Shown: positions 43,091-51,473 of the stretch, one piece after another | How the letters are laid out: the number at the start of each line of letters is the position of its first letter | Numbering within the stretch: position 1 is the first letter of the stretch | Assembly (NCBI RefSeq): GCF_003994415.1 | Contig: NZ_CP034689.1 | Span: forward strand, 4,526,001-4,590,000 | Direction of reading: 5' to 3' | Source of the DNA: Achromobacter spanius | GTDB lineage: Bacteria; Pseudomonadota; Gammaproteobacteria; Burkholderiales; Burkholderiaceae_B | DNA: 64,000 bases | Translations under genes and position numbers: made by a program | The notes under the pieces: generated by a model | Seen by the model: the letters and a program-made list of their open reading frames with translations, nothing else | Databases searched by the model: none | Told to the model about the DNA's origin: nothing

Positions 43091-44329
43091 TTAAGCGGCG
43101 GCGCCGTGCTGGAACAGCTTCACTGCGCCGCCCACATCGATCAGATTGCCGCCCGAGCGCATCCAGGCCAGGAACCCGACCTGGCCCTTCTTGACGTAGG
43201 CCGAGTCGTTGAAGCGGAACAGCGTGATCGCCATCACGTCGCGGATCTTGTACAGGCTGAAGTCGCCAAAGGCGATGGACTTGGCGGCAGCTGCCGGCAC
43301 CGGCATGTGCTGGTTGATCTGGATGTCACGATTCAGCAAGCGATCCGGCGCACCGCCGGGGTTCCCCTGCTCGTAGCCCGGCACGAAGATCGGGCGGCCT
43401 TGATCATCCTTGATCTTGCGAACCATCTTCAGCATGTCGTCATGGAACATCCACTTGGCACCCAGACGGTACGCAGGGTCAACGCTGTGCTCGATGTCCA
43501 CAAGGTCGTCGTAGGTGATCAGCGGGATTGCCGAGACGGCGCCGATCTTGCCGACCGCAGCGGCGGTGACAACACCTATCGGGCCGGCCGTGCCGGGACC
43601 AACGGTGTAGTGGCGATTCGTGACGCGGCCGAGCCGGGTGTTCAGACGTTTGGTGATGAAGCCCTCGATGTTGGAGGAACTGTCCTGCAACAGTTCCCAG
43701 GGCACGGTCACAACCTTCGAGCTGAACTTGTAAACCGCCAAGCCCTTCGTGCCAAAGCTCACGTCCTCGTCGCTTGCAGACTGGTTCTCCTCGACGATTT
43801 CGCCCTCTTCGTTCGTGCCGTCGCTGGTCGGGTACTGCATGGGTTCGCCGCCGCCGGTCGAGAAGACGTCCGCAACGGCGCGCATGCCGCCAAACGATTT
43901 CAGCGTATCGATAATGGAACTGGCGACGGTGGTGGGCACCGTATAGCCACCCTGCTCCGGATTTGCTGCCGGGTTGCCGCTCATGGCGTTGCGGACCTGG
44001 GTCCAGTCCTCGGCGGTGAGCGCGTTGTCGCCACCACGGCACCATTTATCGAACAGTGCCACGTCGGCACTGCGGTTGCCCTTGGCGCCAGGGCGGGTTT
44101 CATGCTCACGCACGCCCGCGTCGTGCAGACCGCTTTCAGCCGTCAAGTCCATCATCTTTTGATGGCGCTCGATCGAGGCGTCAATGCGTTCGATTTCCGC
44201 CGTGTTGTCGTCGTACTTCTTCTGGTGGTCGGCGTTCCAGTTGGCGCCGGGGTTGTTGTCCAGCAGGGCGCGGGTTTCCTTGGCCAGCGCGTTGCGGCGC
44301 TCCCGCTCGGCTTGAAGATTGAAAGCCAT
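43091..44329 (-). CDS. HK97-family major capsid protein
   Basis: 412 residues. The N-terminal 105 residues form a helical delta-domain (ERRNALAKETRALLDNNPGA, EIERIDASIERHQKMM) usually removed by the phage protease. The rest shows the HK97 fold signatures: GGYTVPTTVASSIIDTLKSF, GEIVEENQSASDEDVSFG and VTVPWELLQDSSSNIEGFI. An intrinsic-terminator-like hairpin precedes it. Confidence 0.94.
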   Translation of the reverse strand: MAFNLQAERERRNALAKETRALLDNNPGANWNADHQKKYDDNTAEIERIDASIERHQKMMDLTAESGLHDAGVREHETRPGAKGNRSADVALFDKWCRGGDNALTAEDWTQVRNAMSGNPAANPEQGGYTVPTTVASSIIDTLKSFGGMRAVADVFSTGGGEPMQYPTSDGTNEEGEIVEENQSASDEDVSFGTKGLAVYKFSSKVVTVPWELLQDSSSNIEGFITKRLNTRLGRVTNRHYTVGPGTAGPIGVVTAAAVGKIGAVSAIPLITYDDLVDIEHSVDPAYRLGAKWMFHDDMLKMVRKIKDDQGRPIFVPGYEQGNPGGAPDRLLNRDIQINQHMPVPAAAAKSIAFGDFSLYKIRDVMAITLFRFNDSAYVKKGQVGFLAWMRSGGNLIDVGGAVKLFQHGAAA

Positions 44330-44349
44330 AACGTAGTTTCCTTCAGTCG

Positions 44350-44371
44350 AAAAAAAACCGCCCGAAGGCGG
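44350..44371 (-). terminator. Intrinsic terminator-like hairpin upstream of the capsid gene
   Basis: Minus-strand CCGCC/GGCGG with TTCG loop (44371-44358) followed by T8 (44357-44350), between the head protease and major capsid genes. It may attenuate or stabilise the capsid message. Confidence 0.7.
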
Positions 44372-44397
44372 AGGGTTGTCCTGCGTGCGGGAGCCGC

Positions 44398-45138
44398 TTA
44401 CGCAGGGGTGGCCTCGATCAGCGAAAACCGCCGTTCAAGATCATTTCGTAGGGCTTTGACCTGGGCGTCGTCGACGCCGGGAGATTTCGGCTCGGTCAGC
44501 GCTTTAGGCGCATTCTGGTAGGCCGCCAGATTCCATGCGTTGGAGGTGGCCGGCTTCTTAGCAGCAGCGTCAACAACGCGATCGACAAAGCCATGTTCCA
44601 GCGCCTCATCTGCGCTGAACCACGTCTCCGCATCCATCCAGGTCTTGACCTGATCCGCAGACTGCCCAGAGCGAGCCACGTAGTCAGCGGTGATCGCGCC
44701 GTCCACCTTTTCCAGCAAATCGGCCGTTTCCCGCATGTCGGCCTTGTTGCCGATAGCGACTGTCCAGGCGTTGTGGATCATGAAAAACGCCCCCTGCGAG
44801 ATCTCTACCTCGTCGCAGGCCATGCAAATGTCCGTCGCCGCAGAAGCGGCCAGGCCGTCCACGTGCGCAATCACTTTCGCCGAATGCTGGCGGATGGCCG
44901 TCATCATCGCGCGGGCGTCGAACACGTCGCCCCCTGGCGAGTTAATGCGCAGGTGGATCGTGTCGGCCGTGATGCCGGAGAGGGCCTTGGCGAATTCGGT
45001 CGCGTCGATTTCGCCCCACCAGCCGCCGATCACCCCATGCAGGTAGATCGTATGCTCGCCGTTGCTCGCCTCAGCGCGCAGCGGCTTGGACCCAGAGGCG
45101 TTATCACGCGCCAGCTGAAGCAGTTTCGGAATTTTCAT
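44398..45138 (-). CDS. ClpP-like head maturation protease (S14)
   Basis: 246 residues from ATG 45138, which follows GGGAAACCC; the upstream extension to 45195 lies inside the portal gene. ClpP features: IHLRINSPGGDVFDARAMMT at about 78-95, Ser in DGLAASAATDICMA, and His in GAFFMIHNAWTV. It should cleave capsid precursors in the prohead. Confidence 0.9.
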   Translation of the reverse strand: MKIPKLLQLARDNASGSKPLRAEASNGEHTIYLHGVIGGWWGEIDATEFAKALSGITADTIHLRINSPGGDVFDARAMMTAIRQHSAKVIAHVDGLAASAATDICMACDEVEISQGAFFMIHNAWTVAIGNKADMRETADLLEKVDGAITADYVARSGQSADQVKTWMDAETWFSADEALEHGFVDRVVDAAAKKPATSNAWNLAAYQNAPKALTEPKSPGVDDAQVKALRNDLERRFSLIEATPA

Positions 45139-46447
45139 TCTGGGTTTCCCTGTCTTGATCGTTGTGGTCTTCGGCCGCTGCATCCGCAGCCGCACCAGCC
45201 CGTATGGGGCGCTCGAACTCTCCGCCCAGTGGCTGGAGGTTCTTCACACGGCGGACTTCGTCGACGCTCATCCAGCCTTGCGTACCAGGTCCGCCCAGCG
45301 CCTTGGAGAAATATTCCGCCTGGGCCTTTGAATCCCCTGCCATGAGCCCGTCCGTGTTGTGCTCGGTGAAATACCGAGCGGTGCGAAACAGCTTGCGGTT
45401 CAGCTCGCCCTTGATCCGCTTCAGATGCGGAGCCAGCGTGTACTTCACGAAGCCGATGCCCATCTGCTCAATGCCACTGCCCCAACTGCTGGACTTGGTC
45501 ATTTCGCCGATCATGTGTGGCGGGACGCCGAAGGCTCGCGCCATGTCGATCACCTGCCATTGCCGAGACTCCAGCAATTGCTGGTCCACCGCCGACATCG
45601 TCAGTTCCTTGATATCCAACCCTTCGGTCAGAATCAGCGGTATGCGCCGGTTGCCCTGGACGCCGCCATACTTGGCAACCCAGGCGGCGCGGAAGTCCTC
45701 TTGCATGTCGTAAGACATGGCCGCCGGCGCCTTGATCGCGACCTCAGGCTTGCCACCTTCGCTGAAGAACTTCCCGGCATGTTCGTCGCCCTGGATGGCG
45801 ATGCCAATGCCGTTGCGCGCCCCCCACTGAATCACCGACATCGAGCTGATGCCGTTGAATCCGAAGCCAGGGATGTGGATCACGTCGTCCTGATCGACCG
45901 TGAAGAATCCCTTGTCGTCGTAGAACGTGTACTGCAGCCGCCGGACTTCGCGCGGGCTTTCTCGCTCCTGCTCGCGGATTTCCACACGGGAGCGGGGCCA
46001 GGGGATCAGGTTCGTCATTGCGCCGGCACGGTTGCGAACGATGTACGCAATTCCATCGCCCCGCAACAACATCTGCGTGATCAGGAACTCCCACGCCGCA
46101 GAAGCTACCCAGGTGGGGGAGAACTGTTCGTTCAGCGTCCACCAATACGGGTGGTCCACCTGCTGGCGTGCCCCGTCCACGCGCTCAAAGATAGGGAGCG
46201 GCAACTGGGCGATGGACCCCGCGATCAGAGAAACGCAGGCGTAGACCGCCGACACCCGCATAGCGGTCTGCTCATTGACCACCGCACCGGCTGCGGTTCG
46301 TTGATCGCCGAAGATCTCGAACACACGGATATCGGAGGAGGAGACCGTCCCGCCCTCGGCGATGTTGCCAATTGCTGGCTCTTGTCGGCTGTCTGGCTGT
46401 GTCGCCTGGCCGTCCGAGCCGAAAAATCTGGAAAGTAGTCCCATCAC
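45104..46447 (-). CDS. Phage portal protein (HK97 family)
   Basis: 447 residues: VSAVYACVSLIAGSIAQLPL, then WEFLITQMLLRGDGIAYIVR, HIPGFGFNGISSMSVIQ, AFGVPPHMIGEMTKSSSWGS and LAPHLKRIKGELNRKLF are all typical. It forms the dodecameric DNA gate. Its 3' end overlaps the protease gene by 35 bases; its start overlaps the terminase stop. Confidence 0.95.
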   Translation of the reverse strand: MMGLLSRFFGSDGQATQPDSRQEPAIGNIAEGGTVSSSDIRVFEIFGDQRTAAGAVVNEQTAMRVSAVYACVSLIAGSIAQLPLPIFERVDGARQQVDHPYWWTLNEQFSPTWVASAAWEFLITQMLLRGDGIAYIVRNRAGAMTNLIPWPRSRVEIREQERESPREVRRLQYTFYDDKGFFTVDQDDVIHIPGFGFNGISSMSVIQWGARNGIGIAIQGDEHAGKFFSEGGKPEVAIKAPAAMSYDMQEDFRAAWVAKYGGVQGNRRIPLILTEGLDIKELTMSAVDQQLLESRQWQVIDMARAFGVPPHMIGEMTKSSSWGSGIEQMGIGFVKYTLAPHLKRIKGELNRKLFRTARYFTEHNTDGLMAGDSKAQAEYFSKALGGPGTQGWMSVDEVRRVKNLQPLGGEFERPIRAGAAADAAAEDHNDQDRETQNENSETASAGA

Positions 46448-48144
46448 ATCACCACGAATCCCTGTTGAATTTTCTTGACCCCGGCCGATGGGTTAAGCGA
46501 CATCAGTTGCGCCGCGTCGAAGAGGGCCATGAGCGGGTCAATCTTCGCCGTGCCGCTGGCCTGCTTCGTGATCACTATTCCATTTGCTCGCACTTCGATA
46601 CGGGCATTGCCCACACTCCAGGCCATCAGGGGCTGATCGCCGTGCAGAAACGTCCCTTCGGCCAGCTTGCGCTCTACCGTCTTGATGATCCCGCCCAGGC
46701 GCCAGCCCTGCGACACCCCCACGATCAAGTCTTCGGGGATCTCCGCTTCCAGCAGCGCGTCGTTGAAAGTCACGCCGTTCTGATCGGCGCCGATGGCGTT
46801 TTTCTCAGGCAGCAGGCCCGCCTCGAACACCTGGCGCACAATGGCGGCCAGTTCGGCTGTGTCTTCGCCGATCTGGTTCACGATGACCAGGTTGCCGGCC
46901 TTCTCGAAGTCTTGCAGCCGCGGGGCGATGTCCTTGCGCCGCTCAAGGACGGATGGATGCGCCCAAGCGCGCCCCCAGTGCAGCCAGTTCCCCGTTCCAC
47001 GCTCTCGACCAATGAGCCCGAAGCCGAGCAAGTCGTCCAGCCCGCCCCCGTCAATGCCGACGGTCACCACCTCGGAACGTTCGAGCAGCGCGGGAAGCGT
47101 CAAAACTCTATTGCCGCGCGCCAACCAATGGTCCGCGCCCGCCCACCGGTCCGAACGCAGATTGAGGCCGATCTCGACGTTTCCGTACTTCGCCAGGAAG
47201 CCCTTAAGTGACTCTTTCCCTTCGTCAGCCGCCTTTCGGTACTCTCGCGCCAGGAATTCTTCGTCCACCGAATACCCCATATTGGGGTTGACCATCGGTA
47301 GGTTCTCCAAGAGCAAGCATTCTTCGGTCTTCACCATTTCTGGCGGATGCTCGAAGAGGATCGGCATGAATTGCGGATCGTGGATCTCCCCGTCTCGTAC
47401 CTTGCGCGCGTAGTCGAGCTTTTCCTTGAACACCCCCGCCGGTGGATCGTCACTCTGGGTTGTGATGTAGATCACAAACCCCTCAGGCCGGGACGCCAGG
47501 CCGCCGGACGCCTCGCGGAGCATGTCTTTGGCGTTTGCCTCTTTGCCAAAGAGCCACAACTCTTCGACCAAAATCCCAACGGACTTTTTCCCCGCAGTCG
47601 TACTCGCGTCAGCTGCGATCACCTTGAGCTTGGCGTTCTTCTCGCGGTGCGTGAGGGTCTTCACGTGCTCTTGCACATGGATCAGATCCGCGAGCTCGCT
47701 GTACTCCTCGCCGTCCTCATCCTCCTCCAGGAAGTTCACCATGTCCTTGGCTGGGCCGAAACTGTTGTCCGCCACTTCCTTTGTCGGAGCGAGAATCGTG
47801 AACTCGGCCGACCGCCGCCAGTTCCGGATCAGGCAAGTCAGCATGATCGACGCCGCCAGGCCAGACTTGAAGTTCTTCTTCGGCAACATCACGAACCATT
47901 CTTTGATGAGCCTGCGCCCGCTCTGCGAGTCATAGGCTCCAAAAATGGTTGCGGCCAGGTCAAACACCCATTGACCGCACGCATCCGCCATGTGCGGACT
48001 GCCAGGCGCGTCCACGATCCGTAAATCGCGCATCACAGCAAGCCCGGCTTCGGCCTCATCGGGGAAGATGGGCGGCGGGATGATCGACTTGCCGGCGCGC
48101 AGCCGTTCCGCCCAGTCAGGGCAAGACGTGGTCCATTTCGGCAT
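46444..48144 (-). CDS. terL: Terminase large subunit
   Basis: 566 residues from ATG 48144, which follows GAGG. ATPase part: MLPKKNFKSGLAASIML (Walker A-like) and GILVEELWLFGKEANAKDML (Walker B region). Nuclease part: VTVGIDGGGLDDLLGFGLIG with acidic metal ligands, then AIGADQNGVTFNDALLEAE. It packages DNA into proheads. The family is the HK97/P27-type large terminase. Confidence 0.94.
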   Translation of the reverse strand: MPKWTTSCPDWAERLRAGKSIIPPPIFPDEAEAGLAVMRDLRIVDAPGSPHMADACGQWVFDLAATIFGAYDSQSGRRLIKEWFVMLPKKNFKSGLAASIMLTCLIRNWRRSAEFTILAPTKEVADNSFGPAKDMVNFLEEDEDGEEYSELADLIHVQEHVKTLTHREKNAKLKVIAADASTTAGKKSVGILVEELWLFGKEANAKDMLREASGGLASRPEGFVIYITTQSDDPPAGVFKEKLDYARKVRDGEIHDPQFMPILFEHPPEMVKTEECLLLENLPMVNPNMGYSVDEEFLAREYRKAADEGKESLKGFLAKYGNVEIGLNLRSDRWAGADHWLARGNRVLTLPALLERSEVVTVGIDGGGLDDLLGFGLIGRERGTGNWLHWGRAWAHPSVLERRKDIAPRLQDFEKAGNLVIVNQIGEDTAELAAIVRQVFEAGLLPEKNAIGADQNGVTFNDALLEAEIPEDLIVGVSQGWRLGGIIKTVERKLAEGTFLHGDQPLMAWSVGNARIEVRANGIVITKQASGTAKIDPLMALFDAAQLMSLNPSAGVKKIQQGFVVM

Positions 48145-48190
48145 TGCGTTCCTCGCGGCAAACACCGCCGCGCTGGCGGATCATTTCGGA

Positions 48191-48511
48191 TTAGGAGTTG
48201 TTGACGACAAGCCGGGGTGGTGCTGCGGCCGGGGCGTACTTCCCGGCGCTGGCTTTTCTCGCGGCTGCATCCTTTTCGCCCTTCTTCCCGCCTTCGCCCT
48301 TCTTGGCGTGCGTGTACTGAACCGCGGCGATCGCGGCGCGCACCTGCAGCGCGGTCGCCTCCACCTGTCCGAGGGCAACTTTCTGAAGGAGGTCCAACAT
48401 GTTGTCCGCCTCGATCAGCGGAGGCGGCGCCTTGGGCGTGTCGTCTACCTTTTTCCGTGGCCGGCCGGCGCCAGAACGCGCGCCACCGCTGCGTCCTTTG
48501 ACTCCAGCCAT
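48191..48511 (-). CDS. terS: Terminase small subunit-like protein
   Basis: 106 residues with the common opening MAGVKGRSGGARSGAGRPRK, a helix pair (NMLDLLQKVALGQVEATALQ) and a basic Lys-rich tail. It sits directly before the large subunit. It should recognise the packaging site. Confidence 0.8.
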   Translation of the reverse strand: MAGVKGRSGGARSGAGRPRKKVDDTPKAPPPLIEADNMLDLLQKVALGQVEATALQVRAAIAAVQYTHAKKGEGGKKGEKDAAARKASAGKYAPAAAPPRLVVNNS

Positions 48512-48697
48512 TTGAATTCCAATTTGAAAAGGGGAAATTTTCTGTGCGTGAGGGAACAGGTGGTTTCCAGTCCGGCAACCCGCCAGACTTTCGACCCGCC
48601 CCCCCTCTGCCGTGGCCCCTGCCGCCCGCGTACAGGGCCGCCAGGACGCGACACCGAAGCGGCTGGGCGCGCACCTCCATCATGACCATGCGACGCG

Positions 48698-48865
48698 CTA
48701 CGGCCTTCTGGTGACGCGGACAGACAGGCCACGCCCGATCCAGCGCGTCACCTTGGCCGCGTCAGGCGTTGCACCAGTGATCTGCGCGGCCAATGCCACG
48801 CCGGACAGATACCAGCGCACCCACCATGCGAGGCGAACCGAGATCGTGACTGTGTGCTGTGCCAT
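48698..48865 (-). CDS. Small phage protein with one membrane helix
   Basis: 55 residues, start overlapping the HNH stop codon (TAATG). It reads MAQHTVTISVRLAWWVRWYL, then SGVALAAQITGATPDAAKVT. A hydrophobic centre suggests a membrane or amphipathic helix. Similar short genes are common beside phage HNH genes; the function is unknown. Between its end and the small terminase gene (48512-48697) I see nothing certain. Confidence 0.6.
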   Translation of the reverse strand: MAQHTVTISVRLAWWVRWYLSGVALAAQITGATPDAAKVTRWIGRGLSVRVTRRP

Positions 48866-49197
48866 TACGTGCGGCCCCTGTATCCCATGTCCTGCCGTGT
48901 CTTGGCGTCATGGCATCCGACCTTGCGCCCGTACGCATCGCGGGAGACGCACAGCACCTGCGTGTTTGCGTCGGTGTCCTCGCCGCCATCGAACAGGCTT
49001 ACCTTGTGGTCCAACTCGAAGCCGTGCGGGTACAGGGTCAACGCTCCACAATGCGCGCAGTGCGGATTAGCGGACCAAATGCGCAGCCGACGAGCTTGCA
49101 GCTTACGGCCCGTCATGCGCTTGGCGCTAGGCGTGGGCGCGGGGGCAAGCCTGGCCCCCACTGTCGCGAGTCGTGGCTTAAGTGTCTTGAGCTTCAT
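48865..49197 (-). CDS. HNH endonuclease
   Basis: 110 residues from ATG 49197. Zinc pair CAHCG, then FELDHKVSLFDGGEDTDANTQVLC with the HNH residues. HNH proteins next to terminase genes assist DNA packaging in many HK97-like phages. Confidence 0.88.
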   Translation of the reverse strand: MKLKTLKPRLATVGARLAPAPTPSAKRMTGRKLQARRLRIWSANPHCAHCGALTLYPHGFELDHKVSLFDGGEDTDANTQVLCVSRDAYGRKVGCHDAKTRQDMGYRGRT

Positions 49198-49332
49198 GCT
49201 GTCCCTCTTGTTCTTGCCGGGTGTCACCAACTGCACGCCGCCCGACGCGACGACCCTAACCCCGCTCGCCATGCCCAGCGCGCGGCCCTCGGTGACGAAG
49301 GGTGGAGTGTCCGTTCAAACACAACAAATAAA

Positions 49333-49362
49333 TTGCTTCATACATCATTTATGATGTATAAT
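49333..49362 (+). promoter_or_regulatory. Promoter and palindromic operator of hicAB
   Basis: TTGCTT at 49333-49338 and TATAAT at 49357-49362 are 18 bp apart. A perfect inverted repeat, ATACATCAT and ATGATGTAT with TT between (49340-49359), fills the spacer and touches the -10. This is the expected site for autorepression by HicB. Confidence 0.8.
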
Positions 49363-49390
49363 TCCTTATCGATTCAACGAAGGGGAGGTA

Positions 49391-49576
49391 ATGAAATACA
49401 GCGAGTTCAGGCGGTGGCTGCTGAAACAGGGCGTGAAGTTGGAACCCCACAAATCAGGTAGCAGCCACTTCAAAGCAACCCTTGGCGATCGGATAGCAAG
49501 CTTTCCAGACCACGGCACCAAAGAGATAGGTAAAGGGCTGGTAGAGAAGATCAAAAAGGATCTTGGACTGAAGTAA
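49391..49576 (+). CDS. hicA: HicA toxin (mRNA interferase)
   Basis: 61 residues. MKYSEFRRWLLKQGVKLEPH, then KSGSSHFKATLGDR with the catalytic His in GSSHF, and FPDHGTKEIGKGLVEKIKKD: the double-stranded RNA-binding fold of HicA. A strong GGGGAGG site precedes ATG 49391. It is the first gene of a rightward cassette set into the leftward late region. Confidence 0.93.
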   Translation: MKYSEFRRWLLKQGVKLEPHKSGSSHFKATLGDRIASFPDHGTKEIGKGLVEKIKKDLGLK

Positions 49577-49645
49577 AGGAGGTGGCCCGAAAGGGCCGCC
49601 TCTCACCCGTTGTATGAATGCCTCCCCAATCACAGAGGACACACC

Positions 49646-50059
49646 ATGTTGACCTACTGCTACACCCTGACGCCGGACACGAACGGCACGAACCTGATTC
49701 AGTATCCGGACCTGCCGGAAGGCGCATCCGTAAGCGAAGACGAGCACGACCTACCAGCCAACGCATCAGAAGGGCTTGAAGCCGTGCTACAGATGTACAT
49801 CGACGCGCGCCGCCCTATCCCGCTGCCTGAAGCCGTGGGCGACGGCAGCGTGACGCTAGGCGCACTGCCTACCGCAAAGGTCTTTCTGTCAAACGAGATG
49901 GTGCGTCAAGGGGTGCGAAAAACCGAACTCGCGCGGCGACTCGGCATCCACAACCCCCAGGTTGACCGCCTTCTGGATCTGGCGCACAGTTCAAAGCTGG
50001 AAGCGATGGAGGCTGCGTTTCAAGAATTGGGTCGTCGCCTGGATATTTCTGTCATCTAA
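49646..50059 (+). CDS. hicB: HicB antitoxin
   Basis: 137 residues. N-terminal partial RNase H-like fold (MLTYCYTLTPDTNGTNLIQYPDLP, given as MLTYCYTL and IQYPDLPEG motifs) and C-terminal helix-turn-helix (VRKTELARRLGIHNPQVDRL). It neutralises HicA and should bind the palindrome at 49340-49359. ATG 49646 follows AGAGGACAC. Confidence 0.92.
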   Translation: MLTYCYTLTPDTNGTNLIQYPDLPEGASVSEDEHDLPANASEGLEAVLQMYIDARRPIPLPEAVGDGSVTLGALPTAKVFLSNEMVRQGVRKTELARRLGIHNPQVDRLLDLAHSSKLEAMEAAFQELGRRLDISVI

Positions 50060-50072
50060 ATCGGGGTGGAAA

Positions 50073-50435
50073 ATGCGCGTACTTATCGTTGACGACGACT
50101 CAGACACCGCCGAACTGACGGCCGAATGCTTGATGATGGACAATGACATCACCGTCCAGATTGCCAGCAACGCAGACGCCGCGCTACGCGCGGTTGCCGA
50201 CTTTGCACCGGATACGATTTTGCTAGATGTGGAGCTACGTGACGGTTCCGGGCTTGACTTGGCTATCGACCTAAAAGTATTAAGTCGCGGGCGTGCCCGC
50301 ATTGTCATCTTCAGCGGTTCCGTGCCTAGATCCGCCGTAGGATCATTGCCACCAGGCGTAGACGCCTGGCTTGCAAAACCTGCGCACCTTGCGGAAATTC
50401 AAGCGTGTCTTACAGGAAAACCCGATTCCACCTGA
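50073..50435 (+). CDS. Stand-alone response-regulator receiver domain
   Basis: 120 residues: MRVLIVDDDSDTAELTAECL with the acidic pair, phospho-acceptor Asp in TILLDVELRDGSG at about 54, Ser/Thr position in RIVIFSGSVP, and Lys in AWLAKPAHL. All receiver residues are in place and no output domain follows. It lies 13 bases after hicB and is probably in the same transcript; no kinase is in the prophage part seen. A host kinase could signal to it. Confidence 0.85.
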   Translation: MRVLIVDDDSDTAELTAECLMMDNDITVQIASNADAALRAVADFAPDTILLDVELRDGSGLDLAIDLKVLSRGRARIVIFSGSVPRSAVGSLPPGVDAWLAKPAHLAEIQACLTGKPDST

Positions 50436-50468
50436 AGGCGCATGGGCAGCCAAAGTCTGCCCCATCAG

Positions 50469-51239
50469 CTATTGGCCCGACCAACTCTGAATCAGCAGTT
50501 CGCGCCTGGGCACACCAGCGCCCCCGGCCACCGTGTATCGGATGTCCAGGACGTGCATGGGAAACCCGGCGAACGCTTGCCGCATTTCGGGATGGTCGTT
50601 GACGCTGACCAGCGCGCGGCCTTTCATCGTCCGCATGGCGTCCGCCATCGCGGCATATTGCTCAAGCCCGAACTCGACGCCGTAGCCAGCCGTGGCCCAA
50701 TAAGGCGGATCCATATAGAAGAGCGTGTGCGGCCGGTCGTAGCGCTTCACGCAATCCAGCCAAGGCAAGTGCTCGATGAAGATGCGCGCGAGGCGCAAAT
50801 GCGCCGCTGACAGTGTTTCTTCCAAGCGCAGCAGGTTCAGGCCTGGAGGGGAAGTTGTCGCCGTGCCGAAAGTCATGCCCTCCAGCTTGCCGCTGAAGCA
50901 GTTCTGCATGAGGGAGTAGAACCGTGCCGCCCGCTGAATGTCGGTCAGCGTTTCGGGCCGGGTCTCTTTCTGCCACTTGAACATCTGGCGGCTGGACAGC
51001 GCCCATTTGAACTGGCGCACAAACTCTTCCAGATGATGCTGCACCACCCGGTACAGGTTCACCAGATCGCCGTTGATGTCATTCAGCACCTCCACCTTGG
51101 CTGGTTCCGGCCTCGCAAACAGCAGGGCCCCGCCCCCGGCGAAGGGTTCGACGTAGCAGGAATGTTTCGGGAAAAAGGGAAGAATCTTGTCAGCCAGGCG
51201 GCGCTTGCCACCCAGCCAGGGAATGATCGGTTTTGCCAC
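50469..51239 (-). CDS. DNA adenine methylase (Dam/D12 class)
   Basis: 256 residues. Motif I PIIPWLGGKRRLADKIL and VEPFAGGGALLFA; catalytic motif IV LFYMDPPYW; NDINGDLVNLYRVV between. It methylates adenine, probably at N6, and may protect phage DNA from host restriction. Target sequence unknown. Its 3' end meets the receiver-domain gene tail to tail. Confidence 0.93.
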   Translation of the reverse strand: MAKPIIPWLGGKRRLADKILPFFPKHSCYVEPFAGGGALLFARPEPAKVEVLNDINGDLVNLYRVVQHHLEEFVRQFKWALSSRQMFKWQKETRPETLTDIQRAARFYSLMQNCFSGKLEGMTFGTATTSPPGLNLLRLEETLSAAHLRLARIFIEHLPWLDCVKRYDRPHTLFYMDPPYWATAGYGVEFGLEQYAAMADAMRTMKGRALVSVNDHPEMRQAFAGFPMHVLDIRYTVAGGAGVPRRELLIQSWSGQ

Positions 51240-51381
51240 TTGTGAACGTCCATGTAAACTGGCCGCCGCCTGTACAGGTGGGACGGCCTTGGGTCGATCA
51301 CGGCTAACTCCGTGTTTCGGCTGTCAGTCGGGGAACTCGCGATTCTCCGGCTGTCGCCGTCTTCTATAGCTGCAATGCAAA

Positions 51382-51413
51382 AGCCCCGACCGGACTATCC
51401 GTATCGGGGCTTC
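51382..51413 (-). terminator. Hairpin terminator upstream of the methylase gene
   Basis: AAGCCCCGA pairs with TCGGGGCTT around a 14-base loop (51382-51413), in the 230-bp gap between the RelA/SpoT-like gene and the methylase gene. Only short A or T runs flank it. Nothing else was seen in the gap. Confidence 0.6.
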
Positions 51414-51473
51414 TGCTTATAGTGGGGTGGATGGAGCTGAAATTCACATTCGCAAGGCATGCCGCCTGCCCAG

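Noticed and set aside
43000..44521. 603-codon plus-strand frame opposite the capsid and protease genes
   Set aside because: Antisense to clearly assigned phage genes, with codon composition typical of shadow frames.
48512..48689. Minus-strand frame running from 48689 into the terminase genes
   Set aside because: It is mostly out of frame over the small terminase gene and has low-complexity Arg/Gly content.
51240..51473. Small RNA in the gap upstream of the methylase gene
   Set aside because: Only a terminator-like hairpin is clear; no promoter or further structure could be supported.
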